From Ifrita kowaldi (taxonomy: Eukaryota > Chordata > Aves > Passeriformes > Cinclosomatidae): DNA of 64,000 bases. Of this stretch, positions 47,371 to 61,100 are shown piece after piece (the stretch's first letter is position 1; the number at the start of each line of letters is the position of its first letter). Where the stretch lies: the NCBI GenBank assembly GCA_013398055.1, contig VZRS01014431.1, positions 503,933 through 567,932 of the forward strand. Direction: 5' to 3'. The notes under the pieces were generated by a model, which did no database searches, was not told the origin of the DNA, and was given only the letters and a program-made list of their open reading frames with translations. Both the position numbers and the translations under genes were made by a program.

Positions 47371-49000
47371 CACACACTTGTCAAGTGCAAGCAGCTCTTT
47401 AAGGGCAAGCCATCATTTCAGATTGGGAGCTCTCTGAAATTTAACAGAATTGGAAAGAAAATAATAAAGTTGGGTACCATCTCCTTCAGCACCAGCTTCC
47501 AAGAGCGAGCAGAGGTTTGCACATGGAATGCAAAAGGTGCCTGATGTCTGCTTGTACTGTGTGAATGCAAAGTACGGCCTTGGCTCATTTAAAGTGTGAT
47601 CAAGGGGCACAGTCTTCCCAGGGAGATGTGGAACTAAAGGAAAGTGTTACGACTGCATGGCTGAAACACTAAATGTTTATTTCAACTCATTTCTCTGTCT
47701 CAGGAAGTCTCTTTCTTCACAGCAAGGAAAATCTCTCAAAGTACTGAGTGGGATTTTTAAGGAGCGACAATTAAGCAGAATCTTTGCAAGACCTTTCTTG
47801 GTTTCAGACCTGAGTATGGGGTGGTGGGGAACACAAATCAAAACAGAAAAACATTTCCTTTTCATACAGATCCCAGAGGAAAGCAGAGAAGCCACACTCT
47901 GAACTCCCAAGCAGCACCCCAATTCCTGGGCTTTTGAATTCCTTCCTGTTAAATTCAACTTCCAGCATTCAAATGAGTGTTATAATCACTGTGGCGCAGC
48001 AGACATCGAGCTTGAATTATAATATACTACCAACTCCGTGTGCCAAAAGCACTTCCCTCTCTCTCTCTTTCCACACCAGTTCTCCAAATTCTCAGCTTTC
48101 AAATACCCTCTTGTTCTTTCTACGCACTCATTGTGCAACACAATTTATTTCTGCAACACGTCGTTACAGCAAGGGAAGTGTGAGAGGAGGTGGGGACAGT
48201 AGACGTGCAGAGGTGTGAATGGGTGGTAACAAACTAAGTGCTATAGTGAGCCACCAGTCAACACCTTGAGGTTTCACAAGAAGGGGGAAAGGCGGGGAAG
48301 GAGAAGCAAATCTATCTTCATGTGCTTTTCATGAATATTAGAGAGCCCCTGTGCCAAGGCAGATGCTGCAGTACCGAGGCACAGTGCTCTGTGTCAGCCA
48401 CAAAGAACACAGACCTGTACACGTGCCAATATCAGCGCTCCATCATCCATCCCTTGCAGTCTCTTTGTCTCTCTTTATAGCACTTCTTTCTGCAAAGCTT
48501 CTTTCTCCACACGAAGGAAATAAATGGTTTACCAGGGGAGGAAAAGCCCCCGCCATTTCACACGTGCATCCAAACCAGCATTCCCAGGCACAAGATAAGG
48601 ACACTAAACAACCACAGGGAAAACCTCTTACATTTTTATATTCATAATATTTCTGAACCATTTATTTGACATTATTTTTCCATCCAAAATGTTCAATAGC
48701 AACATTAATTTGACTTGGGGGGGGTGGGGCGAGTGTGTGTGAGATTTGAAGGACCTCAAATCCTCTCTTACCAACCATTTAAAAACCATTCAGGAGGAAA
48801 TTGCAGCTCAACACGAAAGCTACAAATTCAGTGAAATGTTTGTACAGAAACAGTGCACCACCAACCACCATTTGTGTGGGTGTGATGAAACTCTACTCTT
48901 AGTAATTTCACCGAAACTACAGCTTCATCCCTAAACCCCTCCAAAAACAGGAAAGGAAAGCCTGTAATGGATGAGGAAAGCAGAAAAAGGAGAAAAATAA

Positions 49001-49084
49001 GAAAAAAAACCCCAAAAACAAAAACAAAACAAAAACGAAACAAAACCAAAACAAAACAAAACAAAAAAAAACAAACCAAACCCC
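49001..49084 (+). repeat. (CAAAA)n-type A-rich repeat
   Basis: About 84 bp of A broken by single C residues at 4 to 6 base intervals, with one G. It is a degenerate (CAAAA)n microsatellite. The minus strand gives a Phe/Val/Leu-rich pseudo-frame that should be ignored. Confidence 0.9.
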
Positions 49085-49580
49085 AGCTTCGTATTGTTCA
49101 TCATATTAAATTAGTATCACTCAAACAGTCAATGCTAGACCTAATACAGTGCCACCTTCACCTCTCATTGCTTGCAGACTGAGGAAACGCTGCCGCTCTG
49201 AAAAGGCTGAATCCCAGTTACACCCTGGGCCCCACATTCCTCTGCACAAGGGAAAAAACAAAATGTAGAGAAGCCAGAAAAGAGGTTTTTAGCTGTGAAT
49301 CAGGTCCTCTATCCCCATGAGACAAACTGACCTGCAGCCTGTGGGCTGAGATGTGGGAACACAAACTGGGAGGAAAATAACAAGAAAGTAAATATGCAGT
49401 GATGAAGCATCACTGGCAAAAGAATGAACCCTTAAAATATCCTGCACCTTCCAGCACAAGCACCTGTACCCCAGATTCCTTGCCTGCAGCTGCTGCAGCT
49501 GGTGCAAGGATGCCTCCGCAGTAAATGGGCAGCAAATGATAAAAACTATTGTGCAAGAGACACCTTAAGGAATGACACAC

Positions 49581-49613
49581 AAGAAGAAGAAGAAGATGAA
49601 GAAGAAGAAGAGG
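49581..49613 (+). repeat. (AAG)n microsatellite
   Basis: Ten to eleven AAG units with one interruption (GATG) in the middle, followed by GGAATTC. It is purine-only on the plus strand. Confidence 0.9.
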
Positions 49614-51839
49614 AATTCATGGATGGGCAGCCTTTTCCTAAAGACTAGTATCCCCACAGTCTGAGTGGCCCCATTCTTTCCAAGGGGGGCTTGGTGAGCT
49701 TTAGGGGATCATAACTCGCTCATGAGTATTTGGATTACAGTTAAACTTGGTCCTGCATGCAAGTTCCCAGCACCAGAAGCAACTATTTTCTCCACTTTGG
49801 ATTTAGCACAGAAAATCACATGCCTGTTTTGAAGTGAGGATAGTTCAAAGCAATTGTAGCTGATGGTTGCAAATGGTCTCAACACTAACAGCCAGTTTGG
49901 GAATCACTTGCTTTCCTAAGAAACAAACTCACATGATGGCTCAGGGACTATCCAAGCCTTGAGCTGGAAATGCTCCCTTTTCTATCTTGGGGACAGAATT
50001 TCACTTGGAGTCCTCATCTGGATATCAGCCAAATTAATACAACATCAACTGCACCTGATTCTGGACACAGACTGGGGACCAACCAGCAGGAAACTGTTTC
50101 ACACTGGGTGACCAGCACATGAAAATTCAATATAAGGACTAGTATTCGTTTTCTTTTTTAAGGTGAAAAAATTATAAATATTTCTATATTGTTTATCACA
50201 TAATTTAATGATTAATGTCTCCTACTACCCGATGTTTACAAGGTCATGAAAACCATAGTTTTTGTGTACATTCCAAATCACAGTGGCCATGACTCCCTCA
50301 TAACCTGCAGCCACAATTAAGGAGACACCAGGGGCAAAAGCACTAGCCGTGAAACCCTGTAATGTGAAGGGTCCAGAGATGAGATCTTGTCCCACTCTGG
50401 GACATGAAAAGCAGTCTTAGGATACAGAACAGAAATAGGATAGATGAGAGGGAAACAAGGGAGAATGGTTTAAATAGGGCCTAATTTTTATACTCAGTTT
50501 GACCAACACACATCTCCAGCAAGACCAGGAGAAACTGTATTCACTGTTAACTAAAACCAAGGCCGGGGTTCCCTAACAGAGTTATTTTCTGTGAGATTCT
50601 CCTTTAGGAAAACATCTACAGCTGTATCTATTTAGTTTTAGCCTCACTTATGTCTACTGTCATCGTTCAACTGCTTTATAAGTGGGTCACACTTCAGAGA
50701 GAGCAGAAAACTCATTTCACACTGCCAGAACCACAGAGGGAACCACTTGCCTCTGTTTTGCACATTAGCAGTTTACTGCAATCACTGCAGAACATTTTAA
50801 TTTTCTGTCTTCATTCTCTGTTCCTGCTGTAGAGACTTCCCTCCCACCCCTGGTATTCCTGTGTGCTGCAGAGCCTCGAGCTTCTTTGCCCACCACTGTG
50901 CCTTCAACAGGTATTTTTTCTTAAATGTGTGAATTCTCCCTTTCCAACTGGGCCATCATCCAATCTTTACAGAACATACCTTACACGAGCAGGTGCTTCA
51001 TATTGAGCACAGATGCCCAGAAATGCACAAGCTGATAAATTTGGGTAAGAAACCTTGCCAGCACGAGCTTCCTCATTAGGTTTCAGTTCCATCCTTAGCT
51101 AATGCTGCAAAAGTGAAGGAAACAGAGTTTTCCATAGAGCCTCACAGCTCCTGCAGCAGCCAGAAGTGGTTATGACTGAATATGCATGAACAAAAAATAA
51201 ACAGATCCAGTATATTAAAAATAAATAGTAGTCAAGTCCTGTTTTCAAAGAGGGATTTCCTGGCAAGAGGCTGTGGATGCCTTCCCTAGCTAGGGTTCAG
51301 TGGCAGCCTTACAAGAGCAGCACACATCTTTGATACACACATGCAATGTAGCTCCTTTTCAAACCCTGATCACTAGGAATGTACCTGTGCAGAGGAGGAA
51401 ATGTGGGTGCACACTGTTATCTGTACCTGCAAACTGAGCAACAATCAACTACAACTCAGCCACCGACGGCTTGTACACAAGGGCAGCTCTTTGAGTGCCA
51501 AAGATCAATTAGAAAACTCTGGCCAAGCACAACTGGAAGCGGTGTTGAGGCTCGTGTACATCCCCACACTGATAAGCTGGCATGTTCATCTCTGGGTGAG
51601 CCAATGCCCACTTGCAGTACAACCATTTCTTGGTGCTTACAATGATGAGAGTGTGGCACTTGTGCAGTTTCAGAATTCCAGGGAACCCGTTCACACATCA
51701 CATGCAGTTTCTCCTTCTGTGAGTAGTGCTGTAATAACAGCAGCCCTCAGTGCTGCTGGGGTGTGCAGGAGAAGCAGGAAGAGAGACCAGGTGGATTTGT
51801 GGATGACTTCACTTTAAAAATAAGGCTTAAAAAATACAG

Positions 51840-51868
51840 TAATAATAATAATAATGATAATAATAACA
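51840..51868 (+). repeat. (TAA)n microsatellite
   Basis: TAA units with one TGA interruption, about nine units in all, in AT-rich DNA. Confidence 0.88.
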
Positions 51869-52601
51869 ATTTAAAAAATCTTTCCACTGGCCCAGCCTCA
51901 ACACTGCTGGAATGCTTTATTTACTCACACACAGAGGAGGTGATGGGGGATGTAGCTTCTCTCAGTCACTTTCTTATTCTGTTGGCGTGAGGCTGAGGAG
52001 CTGAAACACACTCAATTAAATCTTTTAGTGTGGCTGCTTGGGGTGTTTTTTCCTCCCCCTCCTTTTCCCTTCTTTTCTCAATCCAAGATTCAGACAGGAA
52101 AGCAGCGCCGCTTTCCACTGAAGCCAGGGTGCTTTGGGAAACATCTCAACTGGCTTTTGAAATCACATTTCCAGGATCTGGGAGAGCTTTCCAAAAAGTG
52201 CTCTGGCCCACCCACATCCAAACAGCAGAGACTCCAGAGGAGTCCTCGCCAGCCTCAGCTTCTTGCAGGACACATGTGGGTGTGGGCCTCTGAGTTTTGG
52301 ACACTTGCTGAAAAAAAATAAAAAATAAATGGAAAGGGAACTTCAAAGGGAACTAGCTGAAGCACTTCAGAAATTAATCACGCCTGGTGGAAAAGATGAT
52401 TAGTGGCTTCTTGTGCTCTGGTTTAAAAGCTATTGATCTTGGACACAGGAAGGAGCTTTCATATTCTCCACAAGCCACAGATGGTCAAAAGGGTCCTGAG
52501 AGGAACAGACAAAAAGAAACCACAAGGGAACACCAGAGAGTACCAGAACTCAAGGTGTGTCCCAGGGATCCACTGAAAAGGATGCACTGGAAAGTCAGAC
52601 A

Positions 52602-52622
52602 CAGCAGCAGCAGCAGCAGCAG
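52602..52622 (+). repeat. (CAG)7 microsatellite
   Basis: Seven perfect CAG units. A 120-codon forward frame (52387-52749) reads it as poly-Ser, but that frame has no other protein-like character, so I treat the repeat as non-coding. Confidence 0.9.
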
Positions 52623-53352
52623 CTTTTGCTGTTTTTCCTTTCTATCAGTTCCCTCAAAACATTATCTAAGGTTTCTGCCTTTGAAGCAGGTAAACTTTAA
52701 AAGCCATTTTCCAACACTTCAAATACACCACACCAGAAACACCAAATAAAATAATTTGCTGCAGCTTTGGTGCTGTTTTCAGATCTACAGACTCTGACTA
52801 CATGGCTCACAAGCAAAAAGGTTGAAGAGGAAACTGTAAGAGGAAGACAGCAAAGCCTTTCATCTAAACCAACTGTTTGGTAATTGAAAGTAATGGAATC
52901 CCTGTCTCTTTCTGCAAGCTAAATTTTCCATACAACAGACAATTATATCAGAAAATACAAACTATAATCCCTAAATTGCCTCCAATGTAGTACTGTGCGG
53001 GGTTGCTTTCTCCTGGGAAGCATTGTCCATTTTCATCTCCAACCAAAATAAAATTAGTTGTATGAAATAACCAACATTTCTCCATAGCAAAAATTATACA
53101 TATTCCTGCTTTTAATATAAAAACCACATATCTCTTAATGAAATTGCGGAGAAAACTTGAGATCACATTAGTTAATAAAATTATGACAAAATAAACGGAC
53201 CAAAATTTCCCACCCAGGAGGTGGTGGTGGTCACTCACAACAAATGTGTGGAGTGGGACTTACTGAGCTTCCCGTTGTGGCAAGGAGAGGTGGGATCAGG
53301 TTCTGCTTCTCACATTATTCAGAAATTCAGGTGCTGGCCATTCTTCATCCTG

Positions 53353-53384
53353 AAATATATGATATTATATATACATATATATAG
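53353..53384 (+). repeat. AT-dinucleotide-like tract
   Basis: Alternating A and T with a few breaks over about 30 bp. It is an imperfect (AT)n microsatellite that could form short hairpins. Confidence 0.8.
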
Positions 53385-56300
53385 GTTTAATACCTGCGTA
53401 TTACCATACCCGTACTGGCCCAAATGAAAATTCGGGCAATTACATCTGCCTGTCTTCCATTTCCCTTAAATTACCTCAGCTTTATGTACCCAGTTCCCTT
53501 GTGACAACGAGCAACAACTGTAATGGCACAATGACAAGGCTGGAGCATAGAGAAACAAATAGCAGGTGCGTGGGCGAGGAGGGAAAATGGGGGTTGTTTT
53601 ACTTGGCAAATGTTCCCCCAGCTAGGACTTCAGGGAGGAAGGCAGAGGCTCCAAAATGCCTTCATGGAAAATAAAGTGTATTTAAACCCCAAGGAAGGAA
53701 CTGTTCCTCTGATCAGAACCCTCTGAAATCAATTCAAATAGCTGAGGCAGCCTGGGAGCTCTTGATGACTGTATTAACATTTTGACATTTCTTTGCACAG
53801 TCACTGGAACTACATTATTAGCAAGGATCTAACAGCCTTATGCTCCACTGTGGAATAGTATAGGGGGAGAGTGGAGAGAAAAATAAAATAAAATCACAGT
53901 AGATGCTTTCCTATCCTTCTGACAGCAGCATTCTTCCCACAAGAATATGCCCCCCTAGAAGGAACTGTTTAAGAAAACCAAAATACAGACTGCTAGCAAA
54001 TTATTTTTCAATATAAATAAGGAAATTTGCAAAAGCCGTTTGTCTGCCATCCTACTGGTTGTTTCAGAGACACTTCTTCCTACTTCTAGTGCCAAGGAAA
54101 ACAAGAAAAACAAATCAATAGCCAGAACACATCACCTGCAAAATTTTTTAGTTATTTGGGAGCAGACCAAGGGGGAAGAGAGAGAGGAGAAATGGAAAGG
54201 CAGGAGGTTCCAGTCATCTCAAAGCACAGAATAAGTACATTGAAATACAGGGTACCACAGCACAGGGTGGCCTGAAGTCTCACCTGGGGAACAGCGTGGA
54301 ATTTTCCTGCAATGCATCCAAGATGCTCAGAGAAACTGGGCTGAAGCAAGCATAAAACAAGTCCCTAATCACTACATGCATGATTGAAAAGCAGAAAACA
54401 TCTAATTCTATTACCAAGCAGAGCTGTGAAAAGTGTTTCTCATCAAAAAGTAAAATGAGTAATGTTTGGCTACTTTAGTGTAAGAATGTGATAATGTAGG
54501 TATAAAAAGAAAAATGGGCAAAGAAATTTCTTGCAGGCAGAGCAATGCTGTCTGGGGGTGAGAGCAGGGAACCTGGGAGACTCGGAGTCTATTCCTGGCA
54601 CTGCCACCCGCTCGTGGCAGCACACCCAGCCAGTGACCAGACAGCTCTGCAGCTCATGTCACCCACCTGCCACAGGCTGCACAACCACAGCCAGCTGCAG
54701 CCCCAGGGCACTGTCCCACTCGTGCAAGGAGTAATCTTTTTAATAAGAAATTATTGCCTCTCATATCAACATGAAGGTGTCCTAAATTTTCTTTTAGATG
54801 GCAAAGGAAGTCCCACTATCACAATGTTTACTAATTTTACACAATGCTTTCAGTGTTACAGAATTAATTTAAACAGAGTGAGCCTTGCACTGTTTGCCCT
54901 TTCCCATGTGCTATGAAATGCTTAGTGGGGTGCCTGTTTCTCTACTTCCAAAATAATTTCCTCCTCACATCATCTTTGGGATTTCAATGCTTCTATAAGA
55001 GACAGCAAACAACAGCAAATCAGCTCTCAATATTTCCAACACAAGATGCCAATTAGCAATGCAATAATAACCCAGTTTCCCCTAACCAAGGAATAAAATG
55101 GTGACACATCCCCACTCGATCCAAGATCACGCTAGAACTTTCTACTACAGCTAACATTTCCTTTCCTTCCTGTTTGACACTGGGCTGATCTGGCTGGGAC
55201 TGATTTTCTGCAATTCCCGTTCAATGCACTCTTTGTTGCTCTCTGGTTTCACTGTCTATGAAAGTGTGTAAACTGATGTTATTTACACATTAACTACACA
55301 GACTTAAACTGTTAAGGCTAGTCCAGAGTTAACAAGTGCCCCAATCCTGCCTCAGATCCTCTGTGTTAATTTGTTATCTCAGGTCAATGTGGCTTCAAGG
55401 GAAGTCAAGCAGGGGGATCCAGTTGCCTGATCAGGAACGAAGTTCTCGTCCCTGAGATGGGAATGCTGGCATGGGACAAATGAGTAACTCTCAGGAGAGA
55501 AGCAGCACTGAGTGAGTACCTCAGCCTCTTAATTTTCCTTGATCACAGCACTTTTGGTAAAGTATCTCTCAGCAAAGGCTTGAGACAATTAATTAGGAAG
55601 CGCCCTGGAGTGTGAACAACAGAGTATTACTGTCATTTGAAGCCAGTCTTTATTAATCTCTCCAATTTCTCTTAGGCAAGGTTACATAAACCATGTTCTT
55701 CTATATTACACATATTTGCTTTGGGTCTTTCTTCTGCAGGGGGATAAGATTTAAATGCAGAGGGATTTTGCAATCTTTAAAACTCAGCTGTTAAATACCC
55801 CTTTACTAATAACTTCCCCCATTTTACCATCTGAGCAAGCACTTCAAACGCTTCAGATAGGCTGCAGTGTAGGAATCAAAGAAGAAATATTGGGTCATTT
55901 TCCACAAAATTCTAATTCATTTTAAAGCCCAGTAGGCATTACCAAACTGATGACAACAGAGCTACAAAGAGTTTGATGTTTAAAGCAAGACACTGAAAAA
56001 GGCAGAAAAAGAAAGAGACCTTTAGTCTGGATGTCTCAGCTTTTCATATGGGTGGTTGACAAGCTGGGCTATAGGGTAAACCATAACGTGCCAAGCACCA
56101 CGGAGCCTGTAGCCAAGAAAGGGATAATTTCAGGCAAGACCCAGTCTCTAAAGCCAAAACCACTGGCCTGATAGTTTTTCTCAGAAGGTTTGCTGTTCCC
56201 ATCACTGCTGGGATGAATTTTAACTCATTATTGATCAAGTGAATTTTAAAATCAATTTTAATTAAATGAAAGATCTCTATCATGGCTTGTTGTGTGCTGA

Positions 56301-57291
56301 AGCCACACAGACAACATATAAATATATGGAGGCAGATCATGCAGAGTAGATTTGTAGCAGTTAGGTCCTAACCAGGTGAGAGAGAATCCAAAGTTACATC
56401 TGAAAGCAAATTTGTTGTAGTGAATTATCTACAGTACATGTCTATTCCACCTCTATTTTTGCCTTTTCTATTGGAACTTATTCAAGATCTGCACTTCTTT
56501 TTTTTTTTCTTTTAACCAAAGGAAGCATTTTCATAGGTTCTCTCTCAGATCCCAGTGACTGGAAAAGGGTTCAGGGGGCTACTACATGCTGACTACTCAA
56601 AGCCCTCAATTGCTCAGCTTTCTGCTCCCAGCCAGGTCTGAGCAGGGTGATGAGGAGACCCAGCCCCTCGGCTGAGGCTCAGTCTCTACATTTTCAGATC
56701 TCAAACCACTCGTATTTCCAGGGCAGGCAGGTAACTAGGTCTGCCGTGCAAGACATAACAGAAAGGATGGAAGCAACAAAATCAGCTAACGAAAAGACTG
56801 ATGACCCTCTTCAGGTGACCAAGCAAACCCAGGCACTCCTTGCTGCACTGGAGGCAGCCTGGATAGGCAGGTTACACCCTTGTCTCACGAGGAGCCTTTG
56901 CTCCCCCACTCCCTTGGGGTGCCTGAGTTCCCTCAGACGGCTTCACAGAGGAGAACAAGGTTTTCATCTTGCTCCAGGTGCCGCTGACTGTCTGACCGTG
57001 CTCCTCACAGACAGGCTCTGAGGCACCGCCGCAAAGTCAAGGCATTCCAGGCTCTTACACCATTGTGTGAAGCTCCAAAAGAGCAAATCTGCAGCTTTCA
57101 ACAACTGCTGACTTTTAAGAGTCCAGCTCCTTGTACTCTGCCTCAGGCAGGAGGTCACCACACTGCTCGTGCCATGGGTCACAAGTTCAACCCTCAAGCT
57201 CAACCTTGGGTTCAGCTGAGGCCCCAAAGTAAATCAATGGGAGGCGACTTCATCATACACAGACAGTGCTGAACAGACTCACGAGCCTGCT

Positions 57292-57530
57292 GTAACATTT
57301 AGCACTGACATAAGGCTTTGCATGTACTGCAGGCTTTGCAACTATTAATTCATTAACATTAATTCATTAACATTAATTCATTAGTCGTCATGCTGTCTGA
57401 GTAGCACAGTCTTATCCCGCTTTTTTGTGCAAGAAATCAAAGGGCCAAAGGGTTAAATGACTTGCCAAAGGTCAAAGAGAAAAATCAATGGAAAAATTGG
57501 AATCAGAACCTAAAGATACCCAATTCTTTG
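57292..57530 (-). mobile_element. MIR (CORE-SINE), nearly full-length body
   Basis: Read on the plus strand it follows the reverse complement of MIR from one end almost to the other. TAACATTTAGCACTGACA comes first, then GCTTTGCATGTA, then an ATTAATTCATTAA segment (here repeated) and a CTTATCCCGCTTTTTTG segment. The best-known part follows: GGTTAAATGACTTGCCAAAG (57451-57470), GTCAAAGAG and a diverged GGAATCAGAACC segment. MIR is a tRNA-derived SINE that was active in early amniotes and earlier, so copies in birds are old and few. The tRNA-like head is largely lost. Identification rests on my memory of the MIR consensus, but the order of matches is long and consistent. Confidence 0.75.
57344..57384 (+). 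repeat. 14-bp tandem repeat, three units
   Basis: ATTAATTCATTAAC occurs at 57344-57357 and 57358-57371, and again at 57372-57384 (there ending ATTAG). The first two copies are identical. The unit corresponds to a single ATTAACTCATTTAAT-like segment of MIR, so the triplication arose inside the old SINE after it inserted. Confidence 0.9.
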
Positions 57531-57859
57531 CATTGTGTTTATTTCACTTTACCTCACCCAACCACAGGCAACAAATAAAATAAGCAAGGTCCCACAAGAC
57601 TCCTCATAGCCAGAAGAGCTTTTTTCAGCTGCAAGGTCTCTACCAAGCCCAGCTAGAATCTACAAGGCTTCATTGTGTTTTCAAACACAATGCACACTGC
57701 AGTAAATAGGTTATTTTACAACCCTGGCCCAGTTTTCAAAGTGGCCTCAATCAGTGTTGTGCAAAACATTCATGTCCAACCACAAAATTACAATCAGTCT
57801 TTGTTTGAATCCAGCCCATGTCCCTGGCCAGTGGTGGTTAGTCCCAGCTCACAGGGTCT
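57531..57859. other. Non-coding stretch, no gene recognised
   Basis: Unique DNA with a 62-codon frame at most. Nothing could be named. Confidence 0.5.
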
Positions 57860-58180
57860 GTGAACTGTTAGTCAAAGGTTTTTGCAACATTTTTGCCCTG
57901 CCTGGATTTCTCTGAATATTTATAGGCTGCTGTTCTCCGGTGACTTTCATGTTCAAACCGTGCTGGCCGGCGGGGGTGGAAAGGGGATGTAAATAGCAGA
58001 GGGAGTCACATGTTTTCCACTCGCCCCACTTGTTTTGCTTCCAGTAAGAGACACGTGTTGCAAGAAAACAACTGCAAGGCTTTGACTGTGAGACATTTAA
58101 ATTAGTGTCACAGTATTTCTACACACTCGAATGTTTTCAAACATCCCGCAATTGTGAAATCAGATTCAACTGTTTGGATA
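57860..58180. other. Possible conserved non-coding element
   Basis: Contains AATATTTATAGGC, a CpG-bearing CTGGCCGGCGGGGG segment, GGATGTAAATAGC, a palindromic E-box CACGTG near 58052 and a TTTAAATTAGTGTCAC part. There is no repeat or open frame. GC-rich and AT-rich motif clusters alternate as in known enhancers, but only an alignment could show conservation. Confidence 0.3.
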
Positions 58181-61100
58181 CCCAAGCAGACTTGTGGAAC
58201 TAATATTTGTAACCCTTCTCATCAATTTAGGAGTGGGGATGAGACACATCTCTTCAAAAACTCTTGACAAAGACTGTGAGGTATCAGCAGAAGGAATTAG
58301 CTTGAAAAATCCATGCCATGATTTATCCTGCAACCAAAGCATTCCAAGGCAGGATCCACAAAGTTTAGTCACCAGTGTATGGAAATTTGTGCAGTGGTGA
58401 TGAGATCAATGGAGCACGTTCAGCACACGGTGGTTCCTGTCACTGGTCCTTACGTAATTCCAAACACCATGAAGAAATCAGGGAAGCATGTGGATGTCCA
58501 AATAGCTCTGTCTGCTGAGCATAAGCTATAAACAAGCTCTTGCACCATGTGTATCTCCTGCTTCACTGTCTCTCTTAAACGTGGTATGCTTTGCGCATGA
58601 AGGGAGAGTTTCCATATCTCTTACAGGGTTACCATGGTTCTGAGACACCATGAGGAGGTATCTCAGCTCTGAGGAACCCCAGCTCCCCAGAGATGTAGGT
58701 TTGCCATCCTCTGTCTATGGTCCTCACCTAAAGGTCTGTACATCTTGGCTGTTACGTGATTTTCTGCTTAGAACACAAACACAAAGCCAATTCTGTGCAG
58801 GCGGGAAATCAGCTGATGGCACAATCTAGAGCTGTTTTTGGAAATCAGGCCCTTGTGGGCTGCGTCTGTTCAAAACATTCCCAACAAGGGCTAAACAAAG
58901 GAAATATCATCCTTTCTTGTGCTGATGGCAAAATATTCTTTATTCCAAAAAATTCTGATGAAACAGAAGCCTGTCCATATGGATAACAATTCATCTTAAC
59001 TGGAGATGTCTGCAAACCTCAAGTGGAAACTGCTGAAACCATAAAAGTTAACTGTTGAAAAGACAAAGCTAAGAAGCAAAACAGAAGAGAGAATGACAGC
59101 CCATGGGCATCTAATGGAAACTACCTCCAGTGTCAGTGCACAGAAAAGCTGAACCACACTAGAAACAGAAAAGTCTGATGTTGACTCAAGCCCTTTGTAA
59201 AATACCCAAATCTCAGAGGACTGCATGGAGAGAGGTTTCCTCTGAATGCAGCTTTATTCCAAGATATTTCCAGTAATTCTTGTCTCCCACCAGGACAAAA
59301 ATACCAGGACAATTGTCTGGTTTACAGTATTTTTGTTCTTTTATATAAATCTGTTCCAAAATCTAAAGTGTACAGGGTCATAAGAGAATGAAATATAAGG
59401 AAAGTGTATGAAAGAGACAACAGAGATAGTTTTGTTTTGATTATTTTCTTTCCCAAAAGTTTTGTTACTCTAGGTGTAACTTGTGCAGAGAGGAGATTGA
59501 TTTCCAAAGCTGACGGTTGCATACTCATACTGCTCATAAAGCAGGTGGATAATTGCACTAGAGGTTCACAGAAATGTTCTATTAATGCAGACTATATTTT
59601 GTTTTCCCCTGGCATTTCTGAACAGACTGTTTGTCCCTACAGCTTTTCAGTTTTGACTGAAAAGAGAAATCTTTGTGTTTTGTAGCTCTGATGAAGAGAC
59701 AACACGAAAACTATTTTTTTTCCTGTTGACAAGATTGTTCTTTAGTAAAAAAATAATTTTTTCAAAAAAACTCACAGAAGATAAAATGTCTTTCATTGTT
59801 CCTAGCTCTTTGCTAATTCACTTTTAAGTATATGAGAGAGGGAAGGATCTTTCCAGTTGTTGTCTTGTTCTGTCCATCCTTCCTGCATATGAACATAAGA
59901 GGATTTCACATTCATTAAAACTGCAACACAGCCTGGCTGAAACGTGAGTTGGTCTGCATATAGAATAAACCACAATTATATTACAATGACCTTTCCTGAT
60001 TATCTTGTACTCTGTCACAAGCTAAATGAGGTCATTACTGATGTTACTGGCATTCCTCTTCCTTGGCCCACGACTTCAAAGACAAATGGGCCCCTTTTGT
60101 CACTGAATTCTTGTCAAAATGTTGAGTCCAATCAGACCCCTAATAACTGCACGCAGGGTAACATTCACAGATGAAAAGAACATGCAGACACATGCCTTAT
60201 ACATAATTAATCCTTCCAATGAAGTTCATGAATTTCAAAATTACACAAAATGGAACAAATCCAACACAGAGTCTCCTGTGGGCATATGAGGTCATGTATC
60301 CTGCCATGAGGGTGAAAAAGTCTTATTCTAGCATGGATACCCAGCAATGACTCACACAACTTCATTACCCGATTTATTTTCTCTTCCTGCTGTCATCTCT
60401 GTAGCTCTACCTGAGGGCTGACACTGTTAATCAAGACACCTGTCTATCATACCAGAAAATGAGCACCCAAAACCATCACTGCAGTCAAAAGAGGTCCTGG
60501 CCTTGCTATCAGCCCTGCTATCATCGAGGCAGCAAATTCTGTGTCTGTCCAGTTCTAGCTATTCACACAACCAAGAAACCAGATTTCTGTCCAGAAAGTT
60601 TTCCTCCCTGCAAGCAACCGTATTGGGGGTGGGGTGGAGGGCAGGATTCGTTCTTGGAAGCCTGTAAAAGCAGTGGTTGACAATTTTCTTTCTAATGAAA
60701 AGTTTGCCTAATTCGGCGCTGGCAAGGCTGCGCACATGTGGCAGCCACATCAAAAGGATGGGCACTGGCACGGAGAGCAGCACGGCCTGCAGTGGTTTTC
60801 GGGCTGCTCCACGCCAACTGCGTGCTCAAACCCCACTCTCACACTTGGGGCTGTCATCCAAGCACACACCAGCACTGCATTAACCAGCAGTTGTGTTGTA
60901 TTTGTTCAAAATCAACAATGCGGACATCGCCTTCTAATAACAACGTCAGTATTTCCTCCTCTTAATTCCACATCTGTGTCTCCATGTGCTGTTTCTGATA
61001 GGCATCAAAACATGCCAAGCATATCAAAAGGAATATTTTAGCTTGGCCTTACCCCAGTTTTGTGGAGATTGTTTGAAAAAAAATAGATATTGTTTTCTTT

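Larger units (their letters stand above)
47371..57291. other. Non-coding stretch, no gene recognised
   Basis: About 10 kb with frames of at most 138 codons (51401-51817, +), overlapped by frames on the other strand. I see no exon pattern, RNA gene or named transposon. Short microsatellites in it are listed separately. A G8-T-G4 run lies at 48717-48729. Confidence 0.5.

Noticed and set aside
48828..49079. Hydrophobic minus-strand frame resembling a membrane protein
   Set aside because: The Phe/Val/Leu run is the (CAAAA)n repeat read backwards.
52387..52749. Frame with a Ser repeat, as a CAG-repeat gene
   Set aside because: Apart from the seven CAG units the frame has no protein-like features, and other frames overlap it.
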